This document shows positions 20,801 through 30,137 of a DNA stretch of 64,000 bases, in pieces. The stretch covers positions 52,130 through 116,129 of the forward strand of contig JAJDTX010000108.1 in assembly GCA_022826925.1 (NCBI GenBank), written 5' to 3'. Source of the DNA: Bryobacterales bacterium. GTDB taxonomy: Bacteria; Acidobacteriota; Terriglobia; Bryobacterales; UBA6623. The translations under genes were made by a program, and so were the position numbers. Every line of letters starts with the position of its first letter. Position 1 is the stretch's first letter. The notes under the pieces were generated by a model. It saw only the letters and a list, made by a program, of their open reading frames with translations. It was not told the DNA's origin and did no database searches.

Positions 20801-23389
20801 CTAACGATCGAGATCTGCCTTCCAATCGTGCAGCAGCGAAAGCGCCTCGAACGGGCTGACCCGGTCCACGTCAAGAGATCGGAGCTCGGCGAGGATGCTC
20901 TGCTCGGCCGAGGCGGGTTTCGAAGTCTTGGCCGGGGGAGGGGAGTCGCGGGGCGCGCTGTCGAACTGCTCGTGATGGGCCAGCACCTCCCCGGCGCGGA
21001 CCACGACGTCGGGCGGCAGCCCTGCCAGCCGGGCGACTTCGATGCCGTAGCTGCGATCCGCCTTTCCCGGTTCGATCTTGTGGAAGAAGACCAGTTGTTC
21101 GCCGGACTGCTTGGCCGACACGTGCAGGTTGAAGATGCCCTTGCGGGCCTTGGGCAGGGCGGTCAGTTCGTGATAGTGCGTCGCGAACAGGGTCTTCGCG
21201 CGAACCTTGCCAAGGATATACTCGGCGACGGCCCAAGCAATGGCCAGGCCATCGTACGTCGAGGTGCCGCGCCCGATCTCGTCCAACAGGACCAAGCTGC
21301 GCTCGGTGGCGGTGTTGAGAATCTGGGCCGTCTCGGTCATCTCGACCATAAAGGTGGAACGCCCCTGCGCGACGTTGTCGCTGGCGCCGATGCGGGTAAA
21401 GATGCGATCGATCAGCGGCAGCGACGCCGATCTCGCCGGCACGAACGAGCCGATCTGTGCCATCACCGCGATCAAGGCGGTCTGTCGCAGGTAGGTCGAC
21501 TTGCCGCCCATGTTGGGACCGGTGATCAGGGCTACCAGGCGCTCGTCGTCGTCGAGATGCACGTCGTTCTCGATGAATCCCTCGCCGCGCTCTTCCTCCA
21601 ACGCGCGCTCGACCACGGGGTGCCGTCCGCCCTTGATCTGGATCTTGCCGCCCGGGGCGAAGCGCGGCCGCGAATAGTTTCTCTCGACTGCGACCTCCGC
21701 CAAGCCGCGCAGCACGTCGATCTCTGCAATCGCCGCCGCGCTCGTCCGAATCCGCCGGGCTTGCTCCGCCACGTCAGCCAGTAGCCCTTGGAAGATCGCC
21801 ACCTCCCTTGCGGCGATGCGTGTCTCGGCATCGAGCACCTTGGCCTCGAGTTCCTTCAGCTCGGCGGTCGCGAACCGCTCGCCGTTGACCAGCGTTTGCT
21901 TGCGCTCGTAATGCTCCGGAACCTTGGGCAGGTTGGGTTTTGACACCTCGATGAAGAAGCCGAAGACGTTATTAAATTTTACCTTTAATGAGTCAATCCC
22001 GGTGGCGCGTCGCTCGCGCTGTTCCAGGCCTGCGATGAAGGTCCTGCTGTCGCGCTGGAGCGCACGCAACTCGTCGAGTTCGGCGTCGAAGCCCTCGGCG
22101 ACCGCGTTGCCCTCGCCCACCGCTAGCGACGGCTGCTCGGCGATGGTGGCCGAGATCTGCGCGGCAACGTCCGCCAACTCGTCCATGCGCTCTAGCAGGG
22201 CGGCTAGCCTGCGCCCCGAGAGCTTTTCGGCGAACGCCCGCAGCTGCGGAATCCGCTTCAGCGACGTGCCCAGATTGTACAGATCGCGCGGGTTCGCCGA
22301 GCCGAGCGTGATGCGCGCCACCAAGCGCTCGATGTCGTGCAGTTGCTTGAGTTCCGATTGCAACTCGCTGCGGATGATGGTGTCGGAGCAGAGACTCTGC
22401 ACCGCCTCCAGCCGCTGCTCGATCTCTTCTTGGTCGAGGCTGGGCCGCAGGAGCCAGCCGCGCTGCAGCCGGGCCCCCATCGGCGTGGCCGTCCGGTCGA
22501 GCGTGAACAGCAGGGTGCTCTGGACCTGCTCGTAGAGCGAGTCGAACAGTTCCAAGTGGCGGACGGTAACCGGGTCGAGGATCATCCAATCCGCCTGCTG
22601 GACGAATCTCGGTCGTTCCAGGTGCGCCAGTCCGGAGCGCTGGGTGTCCTTGAGGTAGTGCAGCAACGCTCCGGCGGTCGCGACTGCCAGCGGGTGGCCT
22701 GAGATCCCCAGCCCGTCGAGGCTGTGCAGGCCGTACATATCGAGCAGCTGGCGTTCGGCGTAGTCTTGGTCGAAGACCCACGGGTCGATGCCGGTGACGG
22801 TATAGCGCTGCTCTCGTCGGTCACCGTCGAAGCGCAGGCCGAGGTCGGGCTCCGGCTCGGCGCGAAGCAGTTCCTTCACGCCAAGGGACTGGAGCATGTC
22901 CTGGACTTCTGCCGGGCCTAGCTCGGTCGCGCGGAATTCGCCGGTCGAGACGTCCACGTAGGCGAGGCCGGAGACCGACCCGTTCGAGTGAACCGCCGCT
23001 AGGTAGTTGTTCTCGCCGGCGTTCAGCAGGTCTAGGTCGCTCGTTGTCCCGGGAGAGAGCACCCTGACGACCTCGCGCTTCACCAGCTTGCGCGCCTGCT
23101 TGGGATCCTCGACTTGGTCGCAGATGGCGACCCGGTGGCCTTTCTTGAGGAGCTTGGCCAAGTAACCGTCGACCGAATGGGCGGGCACGCCGCACATCGG
23201 GATCGGATTCCCCGTGCGGTCGCGCCGCTTGGTCAGGGTGATCTCCAGGTCTTTCGCGGCCCTGACTGCGTCGTCGTAGAAGAGCTCGAAGAAGTCGCCG
23301 AGCCGGAAGAAGAGCAAGCAGCCCGGATGCTCCTGCTTGGCGGCGAAGTACTGCCGCATCACAGGGGTGGTAGACGAGTGTTGGGCCAT
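20801..23389 (-). CDS. mutS: DNA mismatch repair protein MutS
   Basis: 862-aa MutS starting at ATG 23389 (MAQHSSTTPVMRQYFAAK); the open frame extends 98 codons further but that leader overlaps the divergent lipoprotein gene and lacks homology. Mismatch-contact motif GDFFELFYDDA (Phe33, Glu35), connector and lever domains, clamp, and C-terminal ABC ATPase with Walker A GPNMGGKSTYLR (residues 624-634), Walker B LLDEIGRGTSTYDG and ATHYHEL. Binds mismatches and recruits MutL. A typical MutS1 length with the short C-terminal tetramer region. Confidence 0.97.
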   Translation of the reverse strand: MAQHSSTTPVMRQYFAAKQEHPGCLLFFRLGDFFELFYDDAVRAAKDLEITLTKRRDRTGNPIPMCGVPAHSVDGYLAKLLKKGHRVAICDQVEDPKQARKLVKREVVRVLSPGTTSDLDLLNAGENNYLAAVHSNGSVSGLAYVDVSTGEFRATELGPAEVQDMLQSLGVKELLRAEPEPDLGLRFDGDRREQRYTVTGIDPWVFDQDYAERQLLDMYGLHSLDGLGISGHPLAVATAGALLHYLKDTQRSGLAHLERPRFVQQADWMILDPVTVRHLELFDSLYEQVQSTLLFTLDRTATPMGARLQRGWLLRPSLDQEEIEQRLEAVQSLCSDTIIRSELQSELKQLHDIERLVARITLGSANPRDLYNLGTSLKRIPQLRAFAEKLSGRRLAALLERMDELADVAAQISATIAEQPSLAVGEGNAVAEGFDAELDELRALQRDSRTFIAGLEQRERRATGIDSLKVKFNNVFGFFIEVSKPNLPKVPEHYERKQTLVNGERFATAELKELEAKVLDAETRIAAREVAIFQGLLADVAEQARRIRTSAAAIAEIDVLRGLAEVAVERNYSRPRFAPGGKIQIKGGRHPVVERALEEERGEGFIENDVHLDDDERLVALITGPNMGGKSTYLRQTALIAVMAQIGSFVPARSASLPLIDRIFTRIGASDNVAQGRSTFMVEMTETAQILNTATERSLVLLDEIGRGTSTYDGLAIAWAVAEYILGKVRAKTLFATHYHELTALPKARKGIFNLHVSAKQSGEQLVFFHKIEPGKADRSYGIEVARLAGLPPDVVVRAGEVLAHHEQFDSAPRDSPPPAKTSKPASAEQSILAELRSLDVDRVSPFEALSLLHDWKADLDR

Positions 23390-23483
23390 CCGGGGGCGTT
23401 TGCGACCTTTCGAGTATAGCGCCACGTTCGGCGCGAGAACCGGCCGCTTCCCCTCGCGAGCGGCCTTGCGTTCTAATGAAGTC

Positions 23484-24023
23484 ATGGCTCGAGATTTCGC
23501 CTCTCCGCCCACGATCGCTTCCGGTGTCGCACCCCTCGCGGGGCCGCGGGCCTTGCCGCTGGCCGCGATGGCGTTGTCTTTGGCGGCCCTGATTTCCTGC
23601 GGCACGGCGGGAGAGCCTGCCGCCGTGTCAGAAGTCGGCATCCAAGGGCTGTGGGAGGTCACTTCGGTCCGCAACCTAGCCAAGGGCGAGGACCAGCCCT
23701 ACAGGCGCGAGTACCACCAGTTCGGCGACACCCACCAGATGGTGATCCTGGCAGGCGAGGACCGGCCCAAGCTCACCAAGTCCCTCAGCGACATGACGCC
23801 GGAAGAGTTCCAGAGCCAGCAGCCGCTGGGAGCGGGCCTCTACCGCTACGAGTGGGACGGGGAGAGCAAGGTCGTGCGGACGAACGTCGTGGCGCTGTCC
23901 GCCTATTACGAGGGCCGCTCGTTTCCCGGAGAGCTGGTGCTCTCGGGGGACACGCTTGTGCTGCGGGACAGCCATTCGGCTGATGGCGACGAGCGCGAGT
24001 GGTCGATGAGGCGAGTCAAGTGA
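23484..24023 (+). CDS. Lipoprotein, lipocalin-like
   Basis: 179-aa predicted lipoprotein: hydrophobic signal ending in the lipobox LISC (AALISCGTAG). The mature part starts with GIQGLWEVTSVRNLAKGE, then alternating strands (EYHQFGDTHQMVILAGED, GLYRYEWDGESKVVRTNVV, GELVLSGDTLVLRDS), a layout like small lipocalin-type barrels that begin with GxWxL/V. No ligand can be named. ATG 23484 gives the signal at the right position; frame upstream overlaps mutS. Directly ahead of the TonB receptor gene. Confidence 0.6.
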   Translation: MARDFASPPTIASGVAPLAGPRALPLAAMALSLAALISCGTAGEPAAVSEVGIQGLWEVTSVRNLAKGEDQPYRREYHQFGDTHQMVILAGEDRPKLTKSLSDMTPEEFQSQQPLGAGLYRYEWDGESKVVRTNVVALSAYYEGRSFPGELVLSGDTLVLRDSHSADGDEREWSMRRVK

Positions 24024-24073
24024 CGCGAGTCCTGGATGGCGACCGCGGCCTCGGCCGGGACGGTGCGTTTCCC

Positions 24074-27000
24074 ATGACCGCTCGCGCGCGCCGCACCTCC
24101 GCAGCACTGTGGCTGGCTTTGGCGAGCCTGGCATTGCCGGGAACCGTTGTGCCGCCCCTCTGCGGGCAGTCCGATGCCACCCTTCAGGGAACCGTCACCG
24201 ATCCGCAGGGTCGGGTGGTTCCGCGTGCGGAAGTCACTGTGACCCACAGCGGCACGGGCATATCGCGCGAGGTCACCACCAGCGGCGACGGGCGCTATGT
24301 CATCGCGGCACTGCAGCCGGGCAGCTACTCGGTCAGCGTCTCCCGGCGCGGCTTCCGGCTGCTCGAGGCTGTGGGGATTCTGCTCACCAGCGGCCGAATC
24401 GCCGAATACGACGTGCGCTTGGAACTGGGCATGACGCAGGATGCCATTGAAGTGGAGGGCGATCTCTCCTTGGTCTCCACCAACGCCGCGGACTGGGGCG
24501 GACTTGTGCCGGAAGGCAATCTGCGCGACCTGCCGTTGAACGGTCGCGACCTGTTTGAGCTCTCGGCCCTAGAGCCCGGCGCCACGCTGCCCGCTTCGGC
24601 GCGGGTCGGGCTGGCGCAAGGCATCGGGCGGCAGATCTCGGTGCTCGGGTCGCGCCCGAACCAAAACAGCTTCCAGCTCGATGGGGTCTACGTCAACGAC
24701 GCCGCTTCGGCATCTCCCGCCAGCGCTACCGGCAACGTGCTCGGGCTGGAGATGGTCCAAGAGGTCCATCTGGTAACGAGCCCCTACAGCGCCGAGTACG
24801 GCCGCACTGCGGGCGGAGTGTTTACGGCGGTGTCGCGGTCAGGCGAGAACCGATTTCACGGCAGCCTCTACGAATACCTGCGCAACAACTCCTTGGATGC
24901 GCGGAACTTCTTCGATTCCCCGGCTGCCGGGGCCCCTCCGCTGCGGCGCAACCACTTCGGGGCCCTGCTGGGCGGGCCAGTGGTGCTAGACCGGGCGTTC
25001 TTCCTGCTCAACTACGAGGGCCTGCGCGAGCGGCGCGCCCGGACGGCGCGCCCGGCCGTGCCCACGCCGGAGGCCCGCCTCGGCCACCTGCCTGGAGAAG
25101 ACATTCCCGTGGCCTCCGAAGTGCGCCCCTATTTGGACCTGTACCCGCTGCCCAACGGGCGCGACTTCGGCGACGGCACGGCCGCTTCGATCCGCCAGCT
25201 GAACGATCGCGTGGACGAGACCTACCTGTCGGGAAAGCTGGACCTGGTCCTCGATTCTGCGACCCAGCTGGCGGCGCGCTACACGTTCGACGATGCCGCG
25301 GCCCGCACGCCGGACCCGATGGACCTGTGGGTGTTCGGGCTCGACTCGCGCGACAATTTCCTCCACACGCAGCTCAAGCGAGTGCATTCTCCCGCGATGC
25401 TGTCGACCTGGCGGGCGGCCTTCAGTCGGGTCGACAACTTCGAGAACAGTTCCACGTCCGTGCCGGACTCGCTTGCGTTCGTCAACGGCCAGCCGATGGG
25501 CTCGATCACCGTGAACGGGCTGAGCAACATGGGCGGCTTCCAAGCCCGCGCCCGGCCGCGCCGCTTCATCCTCGAAAGCTACCAGTTCGCGACTTCTCTC
25601 GTGCGCACGACGGGCAAGAGCACCTTGCGGATGGGAGCGGGCTACGACCGCGTACGCTTCAACCAGCGCTCCGATCTCAGCGCGGTTGGCTCGTACACCT
25701 TCGACTCGCTGACCCTGCTGCTGCAGGCTCGTCCCCGCATCGCCGAGGTGATGCAGCCCGGCTCCGACACCGTCCGGGGCTGGCGCTACAACCAGTACTT
25801 CGGCTATCTCCAGCACGAGTTCAGGGTCTTCGACATCTTCAGCGTCAGCATGGGCGTGCGCTATGAATCGGTGTCGACGCCGACCGAGGTCAACGGCAAG
25901 ATCGCCGTGCTGCGAGACTACGTCAACGATTCCCAGACGACTCTCGGCGGCCCGCTCTGGAAAAACCCGTCGAAGGACAACTTCGCGCCGCGGATCTCGG
26001 TGGCGTTCGACCCCGTCGGCGATTCCCGCACGGTTGCCCGGGGCGGCTTCGGGATCTTCTACGACCAGCTCGGCAGCCGCGAGCTGACCATCGCCGGCGT
26101 CCGCACGCCGCCGCTGTTCAACCGCATCTTGGTGTTCGGGCGCCCGGGCTTTCCGGACATCCTTCAAGCGGCCCAGGGGCGCAACCCTTCCACGTCGATG
26201 GACGGCGTGGACTACGACCTCAACCAGCCGTATGTTGCCCGCTGGCAGGCGTCGATGGAACGCCAGCTGAGCCCGAGCACGGTGATCAGGGCCGGCTATA
26301 GCGGCGCCCGGGGCATCCACCTGTTCGGCCAGCTGATCAGCGCCAACTCTCCGATTCCCGAGGTCCAGAGCGACGGCCGCTATTTCTTTCCCGAGGGCAG
26401 CCCCTACGTCAATCCGGCCTTTTCGCGCATCGGGCTGCGCCGGACCCAGTTCAACTCGTTCTACCAAGGGATCACCTTCAGCCTGCAGAGCCGGCTGGCC
26501 AAGCGGCTCTCGATGCGCGGCAAGTACACGTGGGGACGCTCGATCGACGAGGCCTCGAACCATACCTTCAACGACTTCGTGGCCAGCGACCAGGTTCCGA
26601 CCGTGTGGAACTACCGCGCCAACAGGGGGCTCTCGGACTTCGACCAAGAGCACGTCGTGGCCGGCAACATCTCGCTGGAGCTGTGGAGGGGGAAGGGCTC
26701 GCCGGCCGCAGCGGTGTTTGGAGGCTGGCAGCTGCACGGCATCATGCAGGTACTGTCCGGGACGCCGTTCGCGCCGCGCGTGGGCTTCGACCGGGCGCGC
26801 CTCAGGCCGGGTTTCGGCGATGTCGGACAGCGCCCGGACCTGGTCGCGGGCCGCGCGGCCCCGGATATCGTCCTGGGTGACCCGGCGCGCTACTTCGATC
26901 CGACCGCGTTCGCGCTGCCCGAGGCGGGCTATCTTGGCACGCTCGGTCGCGGCACGCTGCGCGGGCCGGGGATTTTCACCATGGACATTGCGCTGCACAA

Positions 27001-27199
27001 GGCGCTGGTCTCGACCGAGCGCCAGAGCCTGAAACTGCGCGCCGAAGCGTTCAACGTGACCAACCACCCGAACTTCCAGGTGCCATCCGGGCGTGCGCTG
27101 TTCACCCGGTCCGGCGGCCGCATCGGCAGTGCCGGACGCATCACGTCGACCAGCACTTCGTCGCGGCAAGTGCAGCTCGCGCTGCGTTGGGAATTCTGA
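24074..27199 (+). CDS. TonB-dependent receptor, Oar-like
   Basis: 1041-aa outer-membrane protein. After a signal peptide (ending near PPLCGQS) comes a carboxypeptidase-regulatory-like domain (DATLQGTVTDPQGRVVPRAEVTV to SVSRRGF, about residues 33-105), then the plug (LPLNGRDLFELSALEPGA, QNSFQLDGVYVND, EYGRTAGGVFTAVSRSGENRFHGSLYEYLRN), and a long beta-barrel ending in the C-terminal aromatic residue (LALRWEF). This Oar-like architecture is abundant in Acidobacteria and imports large substrates or oligosaccharides with TonB energy. ATG 24074 is selected for the signal peptide. The GMC oxidoreductase begins 34 bases after its stop, suggesting co-expression. Confidence 0.93.
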   Translation: MTARARRTSAALWLALASLALPGTVVPPLCGQSDATLQGTVTDPQGRVVPRAEVTVTHSGTGISREVTTSGDGRYVIAALQPGSYSVSVSRRGFRLLEAVGILLTSGRIAEYDVRLELGMTQDAIEVEGDLSLVSTNAADWGGLVPEGNLRDLPLNGRDLFELSALEPGATLPASARVGLAQGIGRQISVLGSRPNQNSFQLDGVYVNDAASASPASATGNVLGLEMVQEVHLVTSPYSAEYGRTAGGVFTAVSRSGENRFHGSLYEYLRNNSLDARNFFDSPAAGAPPLRRNHFGALLGGPVVLDRAFFLLNYEGLRERRARTARPAVPTPEARLGHLPGEDIPVASEVRPYLDLYPLPNGRDFGDGTAASIRQLNDRVDETYLSGKLDLVLDSATQLAARYTFDDAAARTPDPMDLWVFGLDSRDNFLHTQLKRVHSPAMLSTWRAAFSRVDNFENSSTSVPDSLAFVNGQPMGSITVNGLSNMGGFQARARPRRFILESYQFATSLVRTTGKSTLRMGAGYDRVRFNQRSDLSAVGSYTFDSLTLLLQARPRIAEVMQPGSDTVRGWRYNQYFGYLQHEFRVFDIFSVSMGVRYESVSTPTEVNGKIAVLRDYVNDSQTTLGGPLWKNPSKDNFAPRISVAFDPVGDSRTVARGGFGIFYDQLGSRELTIAGVRTPPLFNRILVFGRPGFPDILQAAQGRNPSTSMDGVDYDLNQPYVARWQASMERQLSPSTVIRAGYSGARGIHLFGQLISANSPIPEVQSDGRYFFPEGSPYVNPAFSRIGLRRTQFNSFYQGITFSLQSRLAKRLSMRGKYTWGRSIDEASNHTFNDFVASDQVPTVWNYRANRGLSDFDQEHVVAGNISLELWRGKGSPAAAVFGGWQLHGIMQVLSGTPFAPRVGFDRARLRPGFGDVGQRPDLVAGRAAPDIVLGDPARYFDPTAFALPEAGYLGTLGRGTLRGPGIFTMDIALHKALVSTERQSLKLRAEAFNVTNHPNFQVPSGRALFTRSGGRIGSAGRITSTSTSSRQVQLALRWEF

Positions 27200-27233
27200 A
27201 GCTGGAAAGGGGCCGATTGCTAGACTAATCGGG

Positions 27234-28946
27234 ATGCTGCAAACGATCGCGCGGGGCCGCGACGCCTACGATGCCGTCATCGTCGGTTCTGGCGCAACCG
27301 GCGGCGTGGCCGCTTGGCAACTTGCCGAAGCTGGCCTGAAGGTCTGCGTGCTCGAGGCCGGTCCGAAGATCACGGACGCGGATTTCACCGAGCATGTGAT
27401 GCCCTACGACCTGAAGTATCGCGGGAACTCCGCGCCATACGTCGGCGGGATCCCCAAGTCGCCCGATCTAATGCGCAACCGCCCGATCCAGGGGCTGGTG
27501 TACGCGTGCCGCGAGTCGAACTACAAATGGTTCGCTGACGATATCCGGAATCCCTACCAAACGCCGGGCGATAGCTCGTTCCACTGGATCCGCATGCGCG
27601 TGCTTGGCGGACGCTCCCTGTCTTGGGGCCGCCAGTCGTACCGTATGGGCGACATCGACTTCCGCTGCGCCGATCGCGATGGCTATGGCGAGAACTGGGG
27701 GATCGAGTACGCCGACCTGGTTCCGTACTACGAAAAGGTCGAACGCTACATCGGGCTCAGTGGCATCGCCGAAGGCCTTGACCAACTCCCTGACAGCGTC
27801 TTCATGCCGCCGATGCCGTTCAGCTGCGGCGAAGAGCTCTTTCGCAATCGGCTGCGCGCCCGCATGGGACGGGTCGCAACCATCGGTCGCAGCGCGATCA
27901 TTACCAAGCCGCACAACGGTCGCCAGCCCTGCCACTATTGCGGCCCGTGCGAGCAGGGCTGCGTGACGCATTCGTACTACAACAGCCCCACCACGACGCT
28001 CAAGGCGGCTCTTGAGACGGGCAATTGCGACTTGGTCGTGGATGCCGTCGCAAGCCACGTGACGAAGGACCCGGCCACTGGGAAGGCCGCGGGCGTTGCA
28101 TACGTGAACCGCACGACCCGGCTGCCGCGGGAGGTCCGGGGCAAGGTGATCGTTCTATGTGCGTCAACGCTCGAATCGACCCGTCTGATGATGCACTCCG
28201 CCGATCACGGCCTTGATTTCAACTCCAGCGGCATGCTCGGCCGCTACTTGATGGACCACATTTACCAAGGCGGAGCGTCCGGCCGCATGCCGGAACTGAA
28301 GGCCAAGCCATGGGCTGGCCCCCCGAGCCGCCCCAACGGGATGTACATTCCGCGCTTCCGCAACATCGAACGCACCCACACGGACGGGATGATCCGCGGC
28401 TATGGCTACCAAGGCCGCAGCGGTCCGAGCTTCAAGCTTGGGTCTCCGGGTTTCGGAGAGAGCTACAAACGCGCCGTCCACGAGCGCGCGGAGTGGCACA
28501 CGAGCTTTGGCGCTTGGTGCGAGTGCTTGCCGCGATACGAGAACTACGTGGCGCTTAACCGAGACCGGCGGGACGCCTGGGGCATTCCGACGCTCGATAT
28601 CAACTTCTCTTGGTCGGACAACGACCTGGCTCTGTGGAAGGATGCCCGCGTGCAGGCGGCCGAGATGCTCGAAGCCACCGGCCATAAGGACGTCCGGTTG
28701 ACTGGCAGGCCCTCGGTCGGCGGATTTTGCATCCACGAGGTCGGCACGGCCCGCATGGGCAAGGATCCGCGCAAGTCGGTTCTGAACACTTGGGCGCGGG
28801 CCAACGATGTTGACAACGTCTTTGTCACGGACGGAGCGGCTTGGCCGTCGATCGGCTGCCAGAATCCCACGCTGACCATGATGGCGATCACGGTTCGGGC
28901 CGCCGACTACATTGCCGAAGAGGGCAAGAAAGGGCGCTGGGCCTAG
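27234..28946 (+). CDS. GMC-family oxidoreductase
   Basis: 570-aa FAD enzyme of the glucose-methanol-choline superfamily. FAD-binding DAVIVGSGATGGVAAWQLAEAGLKVCVLEAG (residues about 13-43), the second GMC stretch with RVLGGRSLSWGRQS, a Cys cluster CHYCGPCEQGC also found in gluconate-2-dehydrogenase/glucoside-3-dehydrogenase-type large subunits, and the C-terminal active-site regions CIHEVGTARMG and QNPTLTMMA. Start ATG 27234. It follows the TonB receptor immediately, so it may oxidise an imported sugar; unlike the second GMC protein in the window it has no small-subunit gene next to it. Confidence 0.9.
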   Translation: MLQTIARGRDAYDAVIVGSGATGGVAAWQLAEAGLKVCVLEAGPKITDADFTEHVMPYDLKYRGNSAPYVGGIPKSPDLMRNRPIQGLVYACRESNYKWFADDIRNPYQTPGDSSFHWIRMRVLGGRSLSWGRQSYRMGDIDFRCADRDGYGENWGIEYADLVPYYEKVERYIGLSGIAEGLDQLPDSVFMPPMPFSCGEELFRNRLRARMGRVATIGRSAIITKPHNGRQPCHYCGPCEQGCVTHSYYNSPTTTLKAALETGNCDLVVDAVASHVTKDPATGKAAGVAYVNRTTRLPREVRGKVIVLCASTLESTRLMMHSADHGLDFNSSGMLGRYLMDHIYQGGASGRMPELKAKPWAGPPSRPNGMYIPRFRNIERTHTDGMIRGYGYQGRSGPSFKLGSPGFGESYKRAVHERAEWHTSFGAWCECLPRYENYVALNRDRRDAWGIPTLDINFSWSDNDLALWKDARVQAAEMLEATGHKDVRLTGRPSVGGFCIHEVGTARMGKDPRKSVLNTWARANDVDNVFVTDGAAWPSIGCQNPTLTMMAITVRAADYIAEEGKKGRWA

Positions 28947-29034
28947 CCGTTCGCACGAACGGCCAGCGCACGATCGGTGCGTCGGCGCGCGCAGACACTG
29001 CTCGCAGGCGAACGCGGCGCAAGCTTGACGGCTG

Positions 29035-29757
29035 ATGGCGCAGGTTGGCTTCCAAGCGTTCAGCGCCCAGCACATTGCAGCGATCTTGCTCACGTTGATC
29101 CTGCCCATCGGGCTGGCTTGGATCGTTCGCCGTTCCAGCCGGCCTCGGCTCGGCATCACGATTGCGCGGTTCTTGGCGGCCGCCCTGCTCCTCAATGAGG
29201 CTGCGTCGTGGGGTGTCCGGCTGGCGGAGGCCGGCTTGGCCGGTTTCGCCCGCTACCACCTGCCGTTGCACGTTTGCGGGATTGCGCTGTTCGCAACGGT
29301 TGCGACCCTGTGGTGGAAGAGTCGCCGCGCCTACGAGATCGCCTATTTCTGGGGCCTGGTCGGGGCGTCGAACGCCGTCATCACACCAGGAGGACTGTAC
29401 GCCGGCTTCCCGGAATACCGCTTCTTCCAGTACTTCATCGCACACTCCGGAATCGTCGTGGGATGCCTCTTCGCAACCTGGGGCTTGGGGCTGCGCCCGA
29501 CTCTCGCAGGCCTCATCCGGGCATTTGCCGCCCTGAACCTGTTCGCAGCGGCGGTCGCCTTGATCAATCTGGTGCTGGGGTCGAACTACATGTACCTCTC
29601 CGCTCCGCCTGACGGTACGCTCTCGCCCTTCTTCATCGGACCGTGGCCTTGGTACATCGTTTTCTTGGAATTCGTCGCACTGGCGATGTTCTTGGCGGTC
29701 TATGCACCCTTCGCGCTCGCCGAAAGGGAGTCAGCGCGGCAGGAGCCTAAACGATAG
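29035..29757 (+). CDS. YwaF/TIGR02206-type integral membrane protein
   Basis: 240-aa membrane protein with about six to seven transmembrane helices. The family hallmarks are visible: LPLHVCGIALF, YEIAYFWGLVGASNAVITPGG, YRFFQYFIAHSGIVV, NYMYL and IGPWPWYIVFLE. Its function is unknown in all organisms I know. The frame starts at ATG 29035. Its stop overlaps by 11 bases the 3' end of the convergent DUF971 gene. Confidence 0.85.
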   Translation: MAQVGFQAFSAQHIAAILLTLILPIGLAWIVRRSSRPRLGITIARFLAAALLLNEAASWGVRLAEAGLAGFARYHLPLHVCGIALFATVATLWWKSRRAYEIAYFWGLVGASNAVITPGGLYAGFPEYRFFQYFIAHSGIVVGCLFATWGLGLRPTLAGLIRAFAALNLFAAAVALINLVLGSNYMYLSAPPDGTLSPFFIGPWPWYIVFLEFVALAMFLAVYAPFALAERESARQEPKR

Positions 29758-30097
29758 GGGGGGTGGCCCCTGGCCCTTGGAGCTTGCGTACTTGGGGGAG
29801 CAGTTCATACAGGCGTTCCCACGTGTAGATACCTGTGGAATGCCCGTCGCTCCAAAAGATCTGGATCGCGTAGCGGCCCACAGGTTCGATCTTGGTGGGG
29901 TAGACCAAGATTGGCAGGACACTCTCGCCGACGATGCGCTTTCCGGTGACTTCGTCAACACAGGTCGCGCACGGGCACTGGCCGCGCAGGAAGCGAGCCG
30001 GGTAAACGGCCTCTTCCCCCGAACTCCAGCGGATCTGGATGTCGTGCGCACCGTGGCGGCTGATTTCCAGCGGCCGGCTGCCTACGTTGTCTGCCAT
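29747..30097 (-). CDS. DUF971 (GBBH-like N-domain) protein
   Basis: 116-aa small protein with the DUF971 pattern: IQIRWSSGEEAVYPARFLRGQCPCATCVDE and VGRYAIQIFWSDGHSTGIYTWERL. The same fold forms the N-terminal domain of gamma-butyrobetaine hydroxylase and the two Cys of CPCATC may bind metal. Bacterial members are often near Fe-S cluster carriers, but no such gene is seen here. ATG 30097. Confidence 0.85.
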   Translation of the reverse strand: MADNVGSRPLEISRHGAHDIQIRWSSGEEAVYPARFLRGQCPCATCVDEVTGKRIVGESVLPILVYPTKIEPVGRYAIQIFWSDGHSTGIYTWERLYELLPQVRKLQGPGATPPIV

Positions 30098-30137
30098 GGG
30101 TCCCGAATTTCAGAGTACGGCAGGGAGCGGGTCGGCT

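Noticed and set aside
23390..23683. 98-residue N-terminal extension of MutS
   Set aside because: Would overlap the divergent lipoprotein gene and has no similarity to MutS N-termini; the ATG at 23389 gives the standard protein.
24986..27169. A 727-aa open frame on the minus strand
   Set aside because: Antisense to the TonB receptor; Arg/Ala-rich low-complexity translation without family character, typical of a high-GC shadow frame.
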